A program made the position numbers and the translations under genes. A DNA stretch of 64,000 nucleotides from NCBI RefSeq assembly GCF_963676685.1, contig NC_092349.1:54015232-54079231 (forward strand), in the 5' to 3' direction. The notes beneath the pieces were generated by a model. The model was not told the DNA's origin, did no database searches, and saw nothing but the letters and a program-made list of their open reading frames with translations. Below, piece by piece: positions 33,401-43,566 of the stretch. Source of the DNA: Mytilus edulis. Its lineage: Eukaryota; Mollusca; Bivalvia; Mytilida; Mytilidae. Each line of letters opens with the position of its first letter. Positions within the stretch are counted from its first letter, which is position 1.

Positions 33401-36072
33401 ATTGGTTCATTAAATGCAAATGAGAATCCTTTTAAATCAGTGAATTCTTTAAATTCCTGTCTGAAATGAAATAATAAAAAATCTCTAGTAATATAATAAA
33501 ATTTGATAGCAACAGAGAAGTTCTTGCTTTAACATGTTTAATGTGTATGTATATTTTGCTTCAGGAAACTTATAATTATGGTAAAGAGATTAGAATTATT
33601 GTTTGAGAGATTTTGGAAAATTCATGATAAATTTATTATTTCATGTGATTTTTTTTTAAATCTAGTCTTTACATGAATTATTTTATAAAACAAATGAAGT
33701 ATAAAATTGTTTCACTCTGACTTATGATTTTTTAGCAATCAGTACTGAATAAAATTGAGAATGGAAATGGGGAAAAGAGACAACAACCAGACCATAGAGC
33801 AGACAACAGCAGAAGGTCACCAACAGGTCTTCAATGCAGTGAGAAATTCCCGCACCCGGAGTCGTCCTTCAGCTGGCCCCTAAATAAATATTTATTCTAG
33901 TTCAGTGATAATGAACGCCATACTAAACTCCAAATTGTACACAAGAAACTAAAAGTTAAAATAAAGATTAAAAGTGTATGGTTTAAAGCTTTTCTATGTT
34001 TATTTTAAAGTCACAAGACCATGATGACTGTATCATCAATCACTGTCCTCCCATAAAATCATGAGGAAATAGGAACATGTACCCGAAACCATGATTTTAT
34101 ACAGAATTACTTTGCATACAATATAATTATCTAAAGCATACTTTGTCCCACTATCATCATTGACTGTTATAACGTCAGAGAAATAAACAGGTTTTTGTTC
34201 TCCTCTAACATGGTTATATACTGGTGCAGCTTGGCAAAGTTCTACTTCTTTTTTCTCTTGTACAAGTCTCAGAAATCCTGGTGAACACATAAATCCTGAA
34301 ATCGGAAAACAGAACAAACTGAATTTTTAAACAGCATATCATTGTATATCAGTTACATTAAAAATTGTTACAAGCTAAAATATGTTAATGTTAATATGTT
34401 GCAGTCACAAATGGGGATCCAGTAAAGGTAACACACGGCCACTGAAAACTTTATTTTTGTAGAGCCCAGGTGGTCGTGTGGTCTAGCGGGACGGCTGCAG
34501 TGCAGGCAATTTGGTGTCACCATATCACAGTAGCATGGGTTCAAATCAAGGCGAGGAAAGAACAATTTATTTGCGAAAGCAAATTTACAGATCTAACATT
34601 GTTGGGTTGATGTTTAGACGAGTTGTATATACATTATGTACATAGCCATGTATCACCATCATTGATGGCGATCCAATGGATACATCTGTTGTAGAGTTGT
34701 CACTGACTCAGACGTACTTATATATATATATAAATATATATATATATGAAATTAGACACAAACCTGATGCTTAAACATTTGTTAAATGGGTCCCTTTTTT
34801 GATACATTAGTACATCAACTATGTCAAGGGATTTGCAATTTCAAGGAAAAATGTCTATGGTTAAGTTATTTTCCACTTTAATGAAAGACCTGTATTTATC
34901 ACTTATGTGTAATATGCATGTCTTAAGTGTGCAATTATATAATCCTTTTAAATCAAATGATGTTGTCAAAAAATGTAAGTGCAGTAAAGGAGCAACCATT
35001 TCACTTCAAGGGGGTATGTTTTTTTTGTCTGAGTCAGAAAATGTATATCTTGTTTGTTTTGAACGCTTATCAATCAAATAATTTATTACAGTCGTTCCCT
35101 AACCATGGTAATTAAGCAATATATCAGTTATGATTTTGCCATTAAATATATAATTATGATTATGGATCATCATAATTTTCAAGAAAGTTCAATATATACA
35201 TGAATATATATAACGAAAAGATTATTTGAATACATTTTATAACAGAATCTATTTTATATAGACAGGCCGGTGCTCATTGTACAGTACAAACAATTTTAAC
35301 AAGTCTAACTATCATTCTAAATAATGCAATTATTTTGTAACAATTGTTCTGATTGGATAACAGCAAGCGTAAAATTTTCTATCTCCTTGTCTGTAACTAA
35401 GGAAGCCGACATTTTGAATTTCGAAAGGTATTCACATGTTATTTCTACAATAATAAACATAAAAACTGACACTTGTTAATTGCGCCTAAAAATCTTCTTT
35501 TTATCAAATTTTATTACATTCTGAAGCGGCACAGAAGCCAGAAAACGCCCAGTGTTTATGGTTGACGCCGGAAGCATACTTATTACGTCACCTAGTGTAG
35601 GGACAAAAGAACATAACATTATTTCGCGGAATTTTCTTTAATGAACAGTTTACACTGGAATAATGATTGAAATTTAATTATAAACTTGTTTTGCATTAGA
35701 ATAGAGATAACTATATTGTATTTGAAGCTTTGCGAACGTCCATCGGTAGTTTTACTGTCGCAAATACCCGTTTACCTGTCTCCGCTCAGCGTCGCCAGGT
35801 AAACTAAATTTGCGACAGTAAAACTACCGATGGACGTCCTTAAAGCTTCAAATACAATACAGTTATCTCTTAATTAATCATGTAATACCAATATCTGCTT
35901 CATTTGCTGTGAAAGGATCTTCTCTGTCTAAGGGGGGACCACTCCATCTGGACTCATGGATTAAGTATGTTTGCTTCCCTGTTACCTCCTCCAGGTAGTG
36001 CATAATTGTTTCAAATAATTGCACTGGTATTCCAGGAGACAAATATGTTATAAATCTTAGTTTGTCGGCCAT
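21460..36072 (-). CDS. PhnD-like periplasmic-binding-fold protein, 281 residues, five coding exons
   Basis: Exons on the minus strand are 36072-35889, 34295-34142, 33460-33315, 22424-22245 and 21641-21460; all junctions are GT-AG and in phase, totalling 846 nt with stop. The family is the phosphonate/phosphite-binding group (PF12974-like, type 2 periplasmic-binding fold). Supporting phrases in order: RFITYLSPGIPVQLFE at the N-terminus, ADIGFMCSPGF, PVYFSDVITV, DLKGFSFAFNEPMSLSGT (the SxSG ligand-loop region), RKADIAAIDSNTL and GPLPIHPIVFNKRLP. Bacterial members are secreted; this one starts MADKLRF with no signal peptide, so a cytosolic role is inferred and the ligand is unknown. A splice acceptor (first exonic base 36086) 14 nt before the ATG implies an upstream noncoding exon. 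Intron 3 is 10.9 kb and full of transposons. Confidence 0.85.
21703..21973 (+). repeat. TTAAGGTGGTACC-family MITE, diverged copy in PhnD-like intron 4
   Basis: The right end GAAGTGTTGGGTATCACTTTAA and the inner phrases CAGCTGAACGTTTTAATAA and CTCAATGATCAAAATAAG match the 1833-2113 element. The left end is worn away. Confidence 0.6.
22460..22797 (-). repeat. mussel repeat fragments (CCGACCCGGAG / GGTGGAGGAAG types)
   Basis: 22460-22590 (GGAATTTCTCACTGCATTGA through CATTCCCCATTTCCATTTT) is the reverse complement of the repeat at 33753-33990. The following part, with TTTTTATTGGTGGAAGAAGC and AACGTCTGAGGGAAACCTG, is another common mussel fragment related to short pieces near 4665 and 42189. Confidence 0.55.
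22920..22984 (+). repeat. 65-bp palindrome with a tRNA A-box-like loop
   Basis: TTGTTACTAGATTAGAAGAG pairs with CTCTTCTAATCTAATAACAA, and GGCCTT pairs with AAGGCC. The loop GGTGGCTGAGTGTTC resembles a tRNA A box, but there is no B box or cloverleaf. Confidence 0.7.
23020..23800 (+). repeat. about 147-bp tandem array, five units
   Basis: The phrase ACCATGAAAATGAGGTCAAG (or a close form) starts near 23118, 23266, 23412, 23559 and 23709, a spacing of 146-150 bp. A sixth unit lies at about 27040, after the Helitron-like insertion, and reverse fragments lie at 15236-15450. Confidence 0.8.
24702..25167 (+). repeat. GTGGGGCAT-family repeat nested in the Helitron-like element
   Basis: It runs from AAGAATGTGTCCACAGTACA to CTACTATCATAGGTGGGGCA with two internal units, like 2558-3016. 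A short run of GGACGAACG and GGACAGACG units lies at 25076-25120. Confidence 0.75.
25412..26347 (+). mobile_element. 936-bp hAT-type non-autonomous element
   Basis: CAAGGTTGG at the left and CCAACCTTG at the right are inverted, and the exact 8-bp TACCCCAA flanks both sides (25404-25411 and 26348-26355). The other, uninterrupted units of the host repeat read ATACCCCAATAATG, which confirms the empty site. Subterminal GGTAAATACCGG and GGCAAATACTGG motifs are repeated on both ends. No transposase is present. Confidence 0.9.
27559..32572 (+). mobile_element. 5.0-kb inverted-repeat element with a dispersed 16-bp motif
   Basis: TATATGGGCAGGAATTCGCT (27559) is the inverse of the right end (32549-32572), 24 bp with one mismatch. 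Inside, variants of GCATGTAACATTGACA and of its complement TGTCAATGTTACATGC occur about twenty times, clustered at 27950-30000 and 32040-32390. A 30-bp minisatellite sits between (30110-30560). I found no transposase, and no known superfamily is assigned. It fills much of intron 3 of the PhnD-like gene. Confidence 0.75.
30110..30560 (+). repeat. 30-bp minisatellite (GTCAGATGGTGATGTCCCTG)
   Basis: About fifteen diverged units of CAGTCAGATGGTGATGTCCC plus TGTCAGC. In one forward frame the right half reads as ten-residue repeats of the SQSDGDVPV type, but stops interrupt the array, so I do not call a protein. Confidence 0.8.
33753..33990 (+). repeat. common mussel repeat (GGAAATGGGGAAAAGAGACA)
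   Basis: GAGAATGGAAATGGGGAAAA through CAGTGATAATGAACGCCATA. From memory this is a widespread mussel repeat; a reverse copy is at 22460-22590. It lies in intron 2 of the PhnD-like gene. Confidence 0.65.
34455..34740 (+). repeat. tRNA-derived SINE
   Basis: A polymerase III A box (TGGTCTAGCGG, 34479-34489) and B box (GGTTCAAATC, about 34538-34547) lie about 50 bp apart, as in tRNA-derived SINEs. A body with TTGTTGGGTTGATGTTTAGA and ACATCTGTTGTAGAGTTGTC follows, then an AT dinucleotide tail. It is in intron 1 of the PhnD-like gene, opposite in direction to that gene. Confidence 0.75.
35390..35702 (+). repeat. conserved repeat module, copy 3
   Basis: Landmarks AACTAAGGAAGCCGACATTT, ATTACGTCACCTAG, ATTTCGCGGAATTTTC and TTTTGCATTAGAATA appear in the same order as in 11520-11848 and 12925-13270, although overall divergence is high. 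It runs straight into the hairpin at 35703. Confidence 0.55.
35703..35870 (+). repeat. 168-bp hairpin 18 bp inside PhnD-like intron 1
   Basis: AGAGATAACTATATTGTATT pairs with AATACAATACAGTTATCTCT, continuing through CCATCGGTAGTTTTACTGTC and its complement to a tip around CTCCGCTCAGCGTCGC. The right arm ends 18 bp from the splice donor of coding exon 1. Confidence 0.85.
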
Positions 36073-36146
36073 TTTAGTGTGGATATCTGAAAATAAATTG
36101 ATGGTCGTAAACTAATATACAGTTCAGGATTATAAAAAAAATCAAA

Positions 36147-36428
36147 TTAAGGTGGTACCTAACACTACAGGGAGATAACTCTGTAAAGTCAGCTAAACGT
36201 TTTAATTACATTGTGTTGTAAAAGGAATATTAAGCTTCTCAATGATCAAAATTGGTGGTTGTCAACTTGCTTTATAACCATTGTAATTTTTCTGACAAAA
36301 CAGTTGGTTCAAATTTTTTAAAATTTTTATATTTTTGTTAAAGACGTCAAAGTAAATACTGTGACAAAATATTATGAAAATTAAACGAGCCAAATTAATT
36401 TTAGTAAAAGTGTTAGGTACCACCTTAA
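36147..36428 (+). repeat. TTAAGGTGGTACC MITE, best-preserved copy
   Basis: A 282-bp element with TTAAGGTGGTACCTAACACT and the inverse end on TTAA. It is closely similar along its whole length to 1833-2113. It lies about 60 bp upstream of the noncoding/coding exon border of the PhnD-like gene. Confidence 0.85.
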
Positions 36429-36791
36429 TGCTTTGTTTCTCTATACATTTGCTATTTAGACTTAGCTATTTGTATGTGTACAAATATTCACATATATGAC
36501 ATATATAGATAGAATAGTAGGTTAGTATAAATTAGATAACCCCAGACTTACCTGACACCTGGCAAATAACTAAAATAACAAGCCTTAATAAAAGTTTACA
36601 TATATATATAAACAGGATGTGATTTTTGTTTGCTGCTGTCAGATACATGTAATCTTAAAAACAATCAATGTCCTGGGTCTATTCAACTGTGCATATGAGT
36701 CAATTAATATCTTCTCAAGTGGTGAGGAAGTTACCCCAGGAAAGTTATGATAATTTTTCAAATTTGATAGTGTCATCTATAAACTTATTAA

Positions 36792-37490
36792 AGGGGCACT
36801 AGCTACGAGATATATAAAAAATCTAAAGTTTTATTTTTTTCTGTTCAATCAATAATGAAAGTGAAATAGTGAAATAACAATTCGCTTTTTGCAGGCAAAA
36901 AGGTTCAACTTTGTCAAATTACGCTAAGAAACATTGATAATTAGTAATTCACTTGCAAGTGAATGAGTCGACCTCTTTAAATCCGTATTCATGTGAACTT
37001 CAATTTACCCCCTAGCTACAGATTGACAATGCATGCATTGTACCTGTACTGGTTATTTAACATGTTTAAAGAAAAAGAATGTCAACAATGAAAGTGAAAC
37101 TACGGTAAATCATTTGATTACTAATTCGATGCACATAAAATCATTCTTATATACGGTTAAAAACAATGAGAAACATCTTTTTTTAATCTATAAAATAAAA
37201 TCAAGCAGACCTATAAAAACCAATTGCAAATGTTGGTTTAATCTATTCATATCTTTATTTATGTTTACATCGCTTATATGGTCATCTGAGGTCAAATCGA
37301 TAGGTATTTAAATTAGATGGCGTCTGGACTAAAATACACACGAAACGAACCTATATATTATCTACCACATGCTCTGTAAACTGTATACTTTAGACTTTTG
37401 ATAGTTTTGATAAATGTTTTACATTGTTATAAATCAAATATGAAAATTCGAGTCAAATCGGTGACCATGAATTTGACAGCTAGTGCCCCT
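36792..37490 (+). repeat. 699-bp inverted-repeat element with TTAA duplication
   Basis: AGGGGCACTAGCT at the left and AGCTAGTGCCCCT at the right are inverted, each bordered by TTAA (36788-36791, 37491-37494). The interior is AT-rich with no supported gene. It lies between the divergent PhnD-like and MUL1 genes. Confidence 0.75.
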
Positions 37491-38466
37491 TTAAAGTCAA
37501 ATAAAACTGAGATTCTTGAAAATTAATGTTAAATAAAAACAGAGCATGTGGAAAGAGAAGTCTGGTTGTTATAAGGTCACCACATACAGAATAAATTTGG
37601 CAAGTCAATTATTCAATATCGTGAATATCGGTACATTTATTTGAATTTTTTTTTTTGAAGTTCACTTCATTTAGAGAAAAAAATACCACCTGTCATGCCT
37701 ATCAAGTAGGTCATAACCATTTAACTAGTCTGATCATGATGACTATAGTCATGTTTTGATAGTTATAAATGTCAAATGTTCTTCTTTTTTTTTTAATGCA
37801 GATTCATTGGGAAGTCAAATCTACAAATCAGAAAATTAAAATTAACATGATTAAATAGAAATTTTTGCCTTCAGACAAAGTCAGAAAAATCTTCGATACA
37901 ATAGATATATTTACCTGTTAATCTATTTGCACAATATCCTTCTTGAAACTGCTTGATTTGTGAATGTCAAAGTTGTCATGCAATATCATGCATACACTGT
38001 ACATGAACTGTACAACACACACTTTTCTACTGGCCTTGGCCTGGGGTCAAGTGAAAAAGCAAGGATACAATTTTTTGTTAGTAGGGCCATTGATATAATT
38101 TTTGTTTATGCTTTTGTAAACTACCGGATACAGATTAATAGAATGTGTGCCTTACTCATAATTATTCATAAAATTTGTGAAGCTAGAGCGAAGGAAAATT
38201 ATTTATAGAACCCGGAAAACTTGCAAATCATCCCGACAACGAATGGTCTTCCACATGTACCATGCAGTGCGGTACATTTGTTTTTAATATTCAATTACTT
38301 ACAGCTAAGTGTCAGATCTTCCAATGCAACTGAATATATAACTCTCAGTCAATAACTAAAAAATACAATATCAGCTGATTTCTATGCAACAAGTTCTGTG
38401 TGTCAGTCCTTACAAATTTCGGATTTTACCGGTAAGTTTGTTTCGCCGGTTACGAACCTAACCTAG

Positions 38467-38505
38467 CTTGTTCCGGTTTCTACTTTTACTTTCACTTTGT
38501 GAGGG
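38467..38505 (+). promoter_or_regulatory. putative MUL1 5' leader with IRF/ISRE-like and ETS-like sites
   Basis: Just before the MUL1 start the sequence reads GTTCCGGTTTCTACTTTTAC then TTTCACTTTG. On the minus strand this gives CAAAGTGAAAGTAAAAGTAG followed by AAACCGGAA: a GAAA-repeat resembling an interferon regulatory factor site beside an ETS-type CCGGAA. No TATA box is obvious. This is pattern matching on a short region. Confidence 0.3.
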
Positions 38506-38518
38506 ATCAAGGGCGAGA

Positions 38519-41500
38519 ATGTCAGATTCTCTGAGAGGATTTGTTGTTGGTTTAACAGTAGATGCTGGCTTAGCCTTGATTTTGTATTACTTTTACAAGA
38601 GGAGTAAAAGAGCAGCAAACGAAATTCAGGTTATTTTACAAAAAGTTATAATGGATTTCGAAATTACAAAGCTTATTACAATAAGCCATTTTATTTATAA
38701 ATAGCCTATAGGTATAGTAGAGACATCTGATCACAGGGGCTTGTTTAGTGGGTCAGACGAGGTATATATACGTGTATATGAGGGTAGTAGTGTCCTTTAC
38801 CGTCAGTCATTTTCGGCTACCGTTAGCTTCAAATTGGTTAACATTTTACGATTCGCCAAAATATCATTATCGTGATTCGACAGAGGTTAGTCCAAACACA
38901 GGGGCTTGTTTAGTGGGTCAGACGAGGTTTTACTGTCAATGGCGATCGCTATCCTATATAAAATACCATTTCAGCCATCCTTTGAAGTGTTTATACCTCA
39001 AAATCATAAAACGGCGAAATTGTGTCCCCGGCGAGTATGGGCCTCCCACTCTATGTTGCAAAAGTTATTTCTTTTGGGTGGATGTGTATGTTTAAGCGTG
39101 TATTCATATAAGATGGATTCTTACAGTATGCACCCTTTTATTAATTCATTGTACAATTTAATAAATATAATAAACATGATAATGAATTATATAGGATAGC
39201 GATCGCCATTGACAGTAAAACCTCGTCTGACCCACTAAACAAGCCCCTGTGGTCCAAATAATTATGAGGTCTTGAAAGGCTATTAAAAAAAAATTTCTTT
39301 GACGTCTTACATCAACAGGAAAGTGTCAAAGCAAAACAAGAACAAGATGTCATAATTATTTGGACTAGTCTGTGGCGAGAGACAGAGGTCTGAATTAATT
39401 ACTGTTAGCACCATTTTAATCATTTCTTATCATGCTTATTGAATGTCATATTTAATGAAATTACCTGTAAAAATTGTATCGTAATAATTTTATGGTTGTT
39501 TTATTTCATGAAGAAAGCAAAATGGTATGGCTTAGACAGAGATTTGATAAAGAAACTAAAAGAGTTACCAGATCAAACAATTCCTTATGGATGCATAGAA
39601 GGTATAACAGCTAGCACCAGGAGGCTGAGAAGTCACTATGAAGACGATGTTCAGGGTGTCATTAGAAACATTGCATTGATAGAACACAAATCAAAAAGAA
39701 ACAATGGCGTATGGTAAGATTGTCAATTCAAAAAAGGGAAAATGGTTTTATTAGCAAGAATTAAAAAAAACAGTTTTTAGCAACAGAACTTTAGATTTAG
39801 AAAGAGCTGCATGTAGACCAAATCATAGATTCGTTAATTAGTTTGCCACAATTTATATCTAATTATTTATGTTTTTAACCTTTTTCGAGAGAAAGGCTAT
39901 TATTCAGTCAAGGGTCTAACTTAAATAAGTTATTAAAGAAAAATAACAAACGTGTCGTTATCTTGGGCTAAAATATCAAAATACTGTAATAACATATGTA
40001 CCATGTTACATGTTTCAAAGGGACAATATACAAACTTTATTTTGTTAAATTTTTCACAAGTTCTACATGTTCTATTGATATTATAATTTTCTTTATGTAT
40101 ACTAAACTTTGCCAAGATATAGCAGTTCATAGTTTACAAATCATGCATAGTGCACCCATGTTATTACAGTAAATATATTCCTACAATAACCAGACATATA
40201 TCACAATGTATTTCAATTCATTGTAAGAAATGGTGATCAGAACTTGTAATGAGGCACTGCACAAGATTCCAAGTTATTCCCATCGTCTCATTTACTCTCA
40301 TATATAATAAGTTACATGCCTGTAATAACTAAGCCTCGTTATTACAGCTTAATTTCCCCTTAAAAACCTTGTCTCATTGGTTTACTATGGTTGATCAAAA
40401 TTGTATTAATGGAATCAGAAATTAGTTATCAAGGTTATATATCAAGCTTCTGCGCAATTTTAGTTTCATGAATTCCCAAGTGCCCACAATTTGGCCACAA
40501 AAGATAAAATATTTATGATATATTTAACTGATAACAAACATATAATATGTTACTACACATTAAGGAAAAAAAACAGTAGACAACTCATGAAAGTGTCTGT
40601 AATAACACATGCATGTTATTTTTCTTTGAAAACTTGTTTAAGTTACACCCTTGACTGTTATTTAAAATAACTATTATGTATCCAAAACATGAAATTTGAG
40701 GTTAATCAAAGAATATTAACATTTGTTAAATAATCACAGGAAATAAAAAAATGCTAATTTACAATCAAGTTCAGATAATTTTAAATGTGACTATCATATT
40801 TTTAAAAAGCAGCATGAAAAAGTTATATTTCAGTAACGAACAGGGTACTTGGCCAAAAAGATTATAATTTCTATTATTACCTTGATTACAATAAAACAAA
40901 CTCTTGATTTCCCAGTGAAATAAAAAAAACAAACAATAATTTTGCATGAGAAATAAATCTGATAATTTCACTCAACTAATGACATAAAATAATTGGTCAT
41001 GTCCCGACGTAGTGGATGAAGTAGCAAAAAAACAAAGGACAAGGTACGATAAGGCCTATTTTTGGCCCCCCTGATTTCTCATTTTCTAAATTTGGTTTGA
41101 AAAGCTACTTATCACATTAAAATATTCCCTTAGGTTTGAAGTTTGTTTGGATGAACTTCAAAACCATTAATTTCAGAAAATGGGTGAGGTTAGGGGGTGA
41201 AAGGGCATCAAAAATGCCAAAAGGAGGAAAAATAACGATTTTTGGCCATTGTTTCTTAAAATTTAATAGCATGCACCTCCGAGACCGGGAAAAAATTATG
41301 GTGATTAGGCAGCAAAAACAGTTCTCTTGACATTGGAATAAACCAATTCCTGGGTCACGTTGGTGCAGGCACTAAAAAAATAACAATTTGTTGTAAAATC
41401 ACCTGCAAAATGAATAATAATTACAGTATTTTAATAATAACAGAAAGTTAACACCCCTCACCTCACCCAGTTGCAAAAATTAGTGGTTTTGAAGTTCATC

Positions 41501-43178
41501 CAAACAAACTTCAAACATCAGGGAATGTTTTAACATAATAAGTAGCATTCCAAAACAGCATTTTAAAAATAAGAAAATAGGGGGGCCAAAAACAGGCCTT
41601 ATCAGGCTTATCGTACCTTGTCCTTTGGATGGGTGAAAAATTTTCCTCATATTTTATACTTTATTTCGACTAAAAAATCTATGGTCAATTAACATGCATG
41701 ATTAAATAAAAAGAATATAAACAAATTGAAGAAGTCAAATATTGAAAAATTTTCAATTTATGACTGAACACCACTGAAAATTAACTTTTGCGCTACATGC
41801 ATTAGTGAATTAGTGTGTTGTTTGGTCACTTGTTGAATATTTGAATTCTTTGATTAGTTTTTCTATAATTATTTTTCTATAGAACCTGTTAAATCCTACA
41901 AATCACACTTTAGTGGTATTCAAAGAGTGTAAGAAAGCATTAGCATGATTAAAATTGACAGAATCAAGGTTTTGCAGGAAATTATTATTTTTTGAAAATT
42001 TGAAAACTGTAAATTTTATAAATAAGATTATGTTGGACAATTGTGAGCATGATAGCGACAAAAAATCCAAAAAGATATTGATTTTTCTAGAAACATTAGT
42101 TTTGCTCATAGCCCTGGGTGAAAATATTATAACATTATTTCAACTGGAAGTGTGAGCCTTAGTGACCAGGTGGTTTTAAAGACATGAGAAGATTTCCTCC
42201 ACCAATAAAGACTGAATGTCATGAAATAACAAGTTAGAGTGCTAGAAGTGGCGATTTACACTAACATTCAGTCCATCAATCAAATTGAAGAGGTCCTTCA
42301 TAATACTTATTTTGTTGAGTACACTGTAGAAATCTTTTTGAATGGATGCATGTCAATATTGTCCATGCATTTTATGTATGATGTTACTAATATTGTAGCA
42401 TGTTATTCAAATTTTATTGTTTTATTTAAGGTCAGACGTCCAAAATGTTATCCGTGATGTTGTAGATGCAGTGCCATTTTATTTGCACAAAGTTCAAAAA
42501 GATGGTTCAAATGATGTCAGAGTTCATATAACGGAAGCAAAAAGTGCAGGTTTTCTATTAGATGACCTCACTGTCACCTATGACAATTATAAGTCAGACC
42601 AAGCTGGACTTATTCAGCGTGGAATGGACAGACTATTTGGTGAAGTCATTAAAGGGATGCATGAATATGAAAAAATGCTGGTTTTAGGAACTCCATTGCT
42701 GGGCATTGGACAGTTAAAGCTGGAAAATGATAAGATAATCATGTCACCACCAGAGAATGGGTCTCGATTCATACTTACAACACAAACCAAAGAAGAAGTC
42801 GTTAAACATTTCTCGTCACAATCAAACATAATTAAAATTTTCCTTGGTATTACCTGTGTTATAGGTGTTGGCCTGGCCACATACATTATAAAAAAGTGGT
42901 ACACAAAATGGCAAAGTAGAAAACGAATAGAAAGAATGGCCCAGGAGGCACAGAATGCACGAATGGCTTCAAGAGCTGCAGCAAATAATCGTGAACCATC
43001 TAATAATTCAGACTCTCAGGAGTGTGTTATTTGTCTAACCAATCCAAGGGAAGTAATTTTGTTAAATTGTGGACATATATGCGTGTGTATTGACTGTGTC
43101 CAAGCATTACCTCGACCAATGAAATGCCCGGTTTGTAGACAGAATGTTGAAAGGTTCCTGAACGCATACATGGCATAA
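38519..43178 (+). CDS. MUL1: MUL1/MAPL mitochondrial E3 ubiquitin (SUMO) ligase
   Basis: Exons 38519-38629, 39514-39713 and 42431-43178 join in phase to 352 residues, the same length as the human protein as I recall it. The order of parts matches MUL1: an N-terminal membrane segment (about 8-26, GFVVGLTVDAGLALILYYFY), the GIDE/BAM domain with IPYGCIEG and GVIRNIALIEHK, then LLGIGQLKLEND. A second membrane segment follows (about 237-260), and a C-terminal C3HC4 RING (about 302-341) with CVIC, NCGHIC, CIDC and CPVC. In known members the RING faces the cytosol on the outer mitochondrial membrane and controls mitochondrial dynamics, apoptosis and antiviral MAVS signalling. Introns 1 and 2 carry several inverted-repeat elements. 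The identification is firm; specific substrates in this animal are not shown. Confidence 0.96.
38897..39251 (+). mobile_element. 355-bp fold-back element with GTCCAAA duplication
   Basis: CACAGGGGCTTGTTTAGTGG extends into an arm of about 66 bp (through GGCGATCGCTATCCTATATA) that is matched exactly in inverse at the right end. GTCCAAA precedes it and follows it. A lone copy of the outer end (ACAGGGGCTTGTTTAGTGGG) lies at 38735. It is in MUL1 intron 1. Confidence 0.8.
39252..39366 (+). repeat. 115-bp MITE (GTCCAAATAATTATGA), target of the 355-bp element
   Basis: GTCCAAATAATTATGAGGTC at the left pairs with CAAGATGTCATAATTATTTG at the right. The 355-bp fold-back at 38897 interrupted its left terminus. 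Confidence 0.65.
39905..40657 (+). mobile_element. 753-bp inverted-repeat element with TTATT duplication and internal CTGTAATAAC motifs
   Basis: CAGTCAAGGGTCTAACTTAA at the left is inverse to the right end (arms about 50 bp). TTATT flanks both sides (39900-39904, 40658-40662). Inside, CTGTAATAAC or GTTATTACAG occurs near 39983, 40152, 40320, 40335 and 40595 in both orientations, beside ACATG words. It is in MUL1 intron 2. No superfamily is assigned. Confidence 0.75.
41033..41627 (+). repeat. 595-bp fold-back element with about 180-bp arms
   Basis: CAAAGGACAAGGTACGATAA is inverted at the right end, and the arms continue through TTTTTGGCCCCCCT and TTTGAAGTTTGTTTGGATGA to the central GGGTGAGG. 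Arm divergence is moderate, so it is old. The open frame inside it (41136-41330) is not a gene. It is in MUL1 intron 2. Confidence 0.8.
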
Positions 43179-43198
43179 GAAATTTCTTGTGATTTAAT

Positions 43199-43204
43199 AA
43201 TAAA
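43199..43204 (+). other. poly(A) signal of MUL1
   Basis: AATAAA lies 20 bases after the TAA stop codon of MUL1 within TTTAATAATAAATATTTT. Confidence 0.55.
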
Positions 43205-43566
43205 TATTTTTATATATTTATTTATTTTATTTCTATAAGCATTCATGGTTATATCATGTATATATATCAGAATGTAGTGTGTAATATATATATATAGAAA
43301 TCAACCACTAGTTTAACTTTTTTGCTCATGGCACATTTTAAGTTTTATATCTAAAATTATTAGTATTATTTTGCGAAATTTTAACCTTTTCCACCACCAT
43401 GCTCACAAACCTTGTCCTCAAAATAACTTTTAGAGTTTTAACCTGTCTAGCACCCACCTTCAATAAACACAATTTCTTAATGCATTGGAAAAAGGTAGAA
43501 TCAGTTCAATGAGACAGCAGTTAACATAACAACTCAACATAATAAAACAAAGTCATGTTATTGTTT

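Noticed and set aside
34455..34550. tRNA gene
   Set aside because: A and B boxes are present but there is no cloverleaf or acceptor stem; the body and tail are those of a SINE.
41136..41330. 64-residue frame in MUL1 intron 2
   Set aside because: Lies within the fold-back element 41033-41627 and spans arm and loop.
42614..42904. 96-residue minus-strand frame
   Set aside because: Antisense shadow of the last MUL1 exon.
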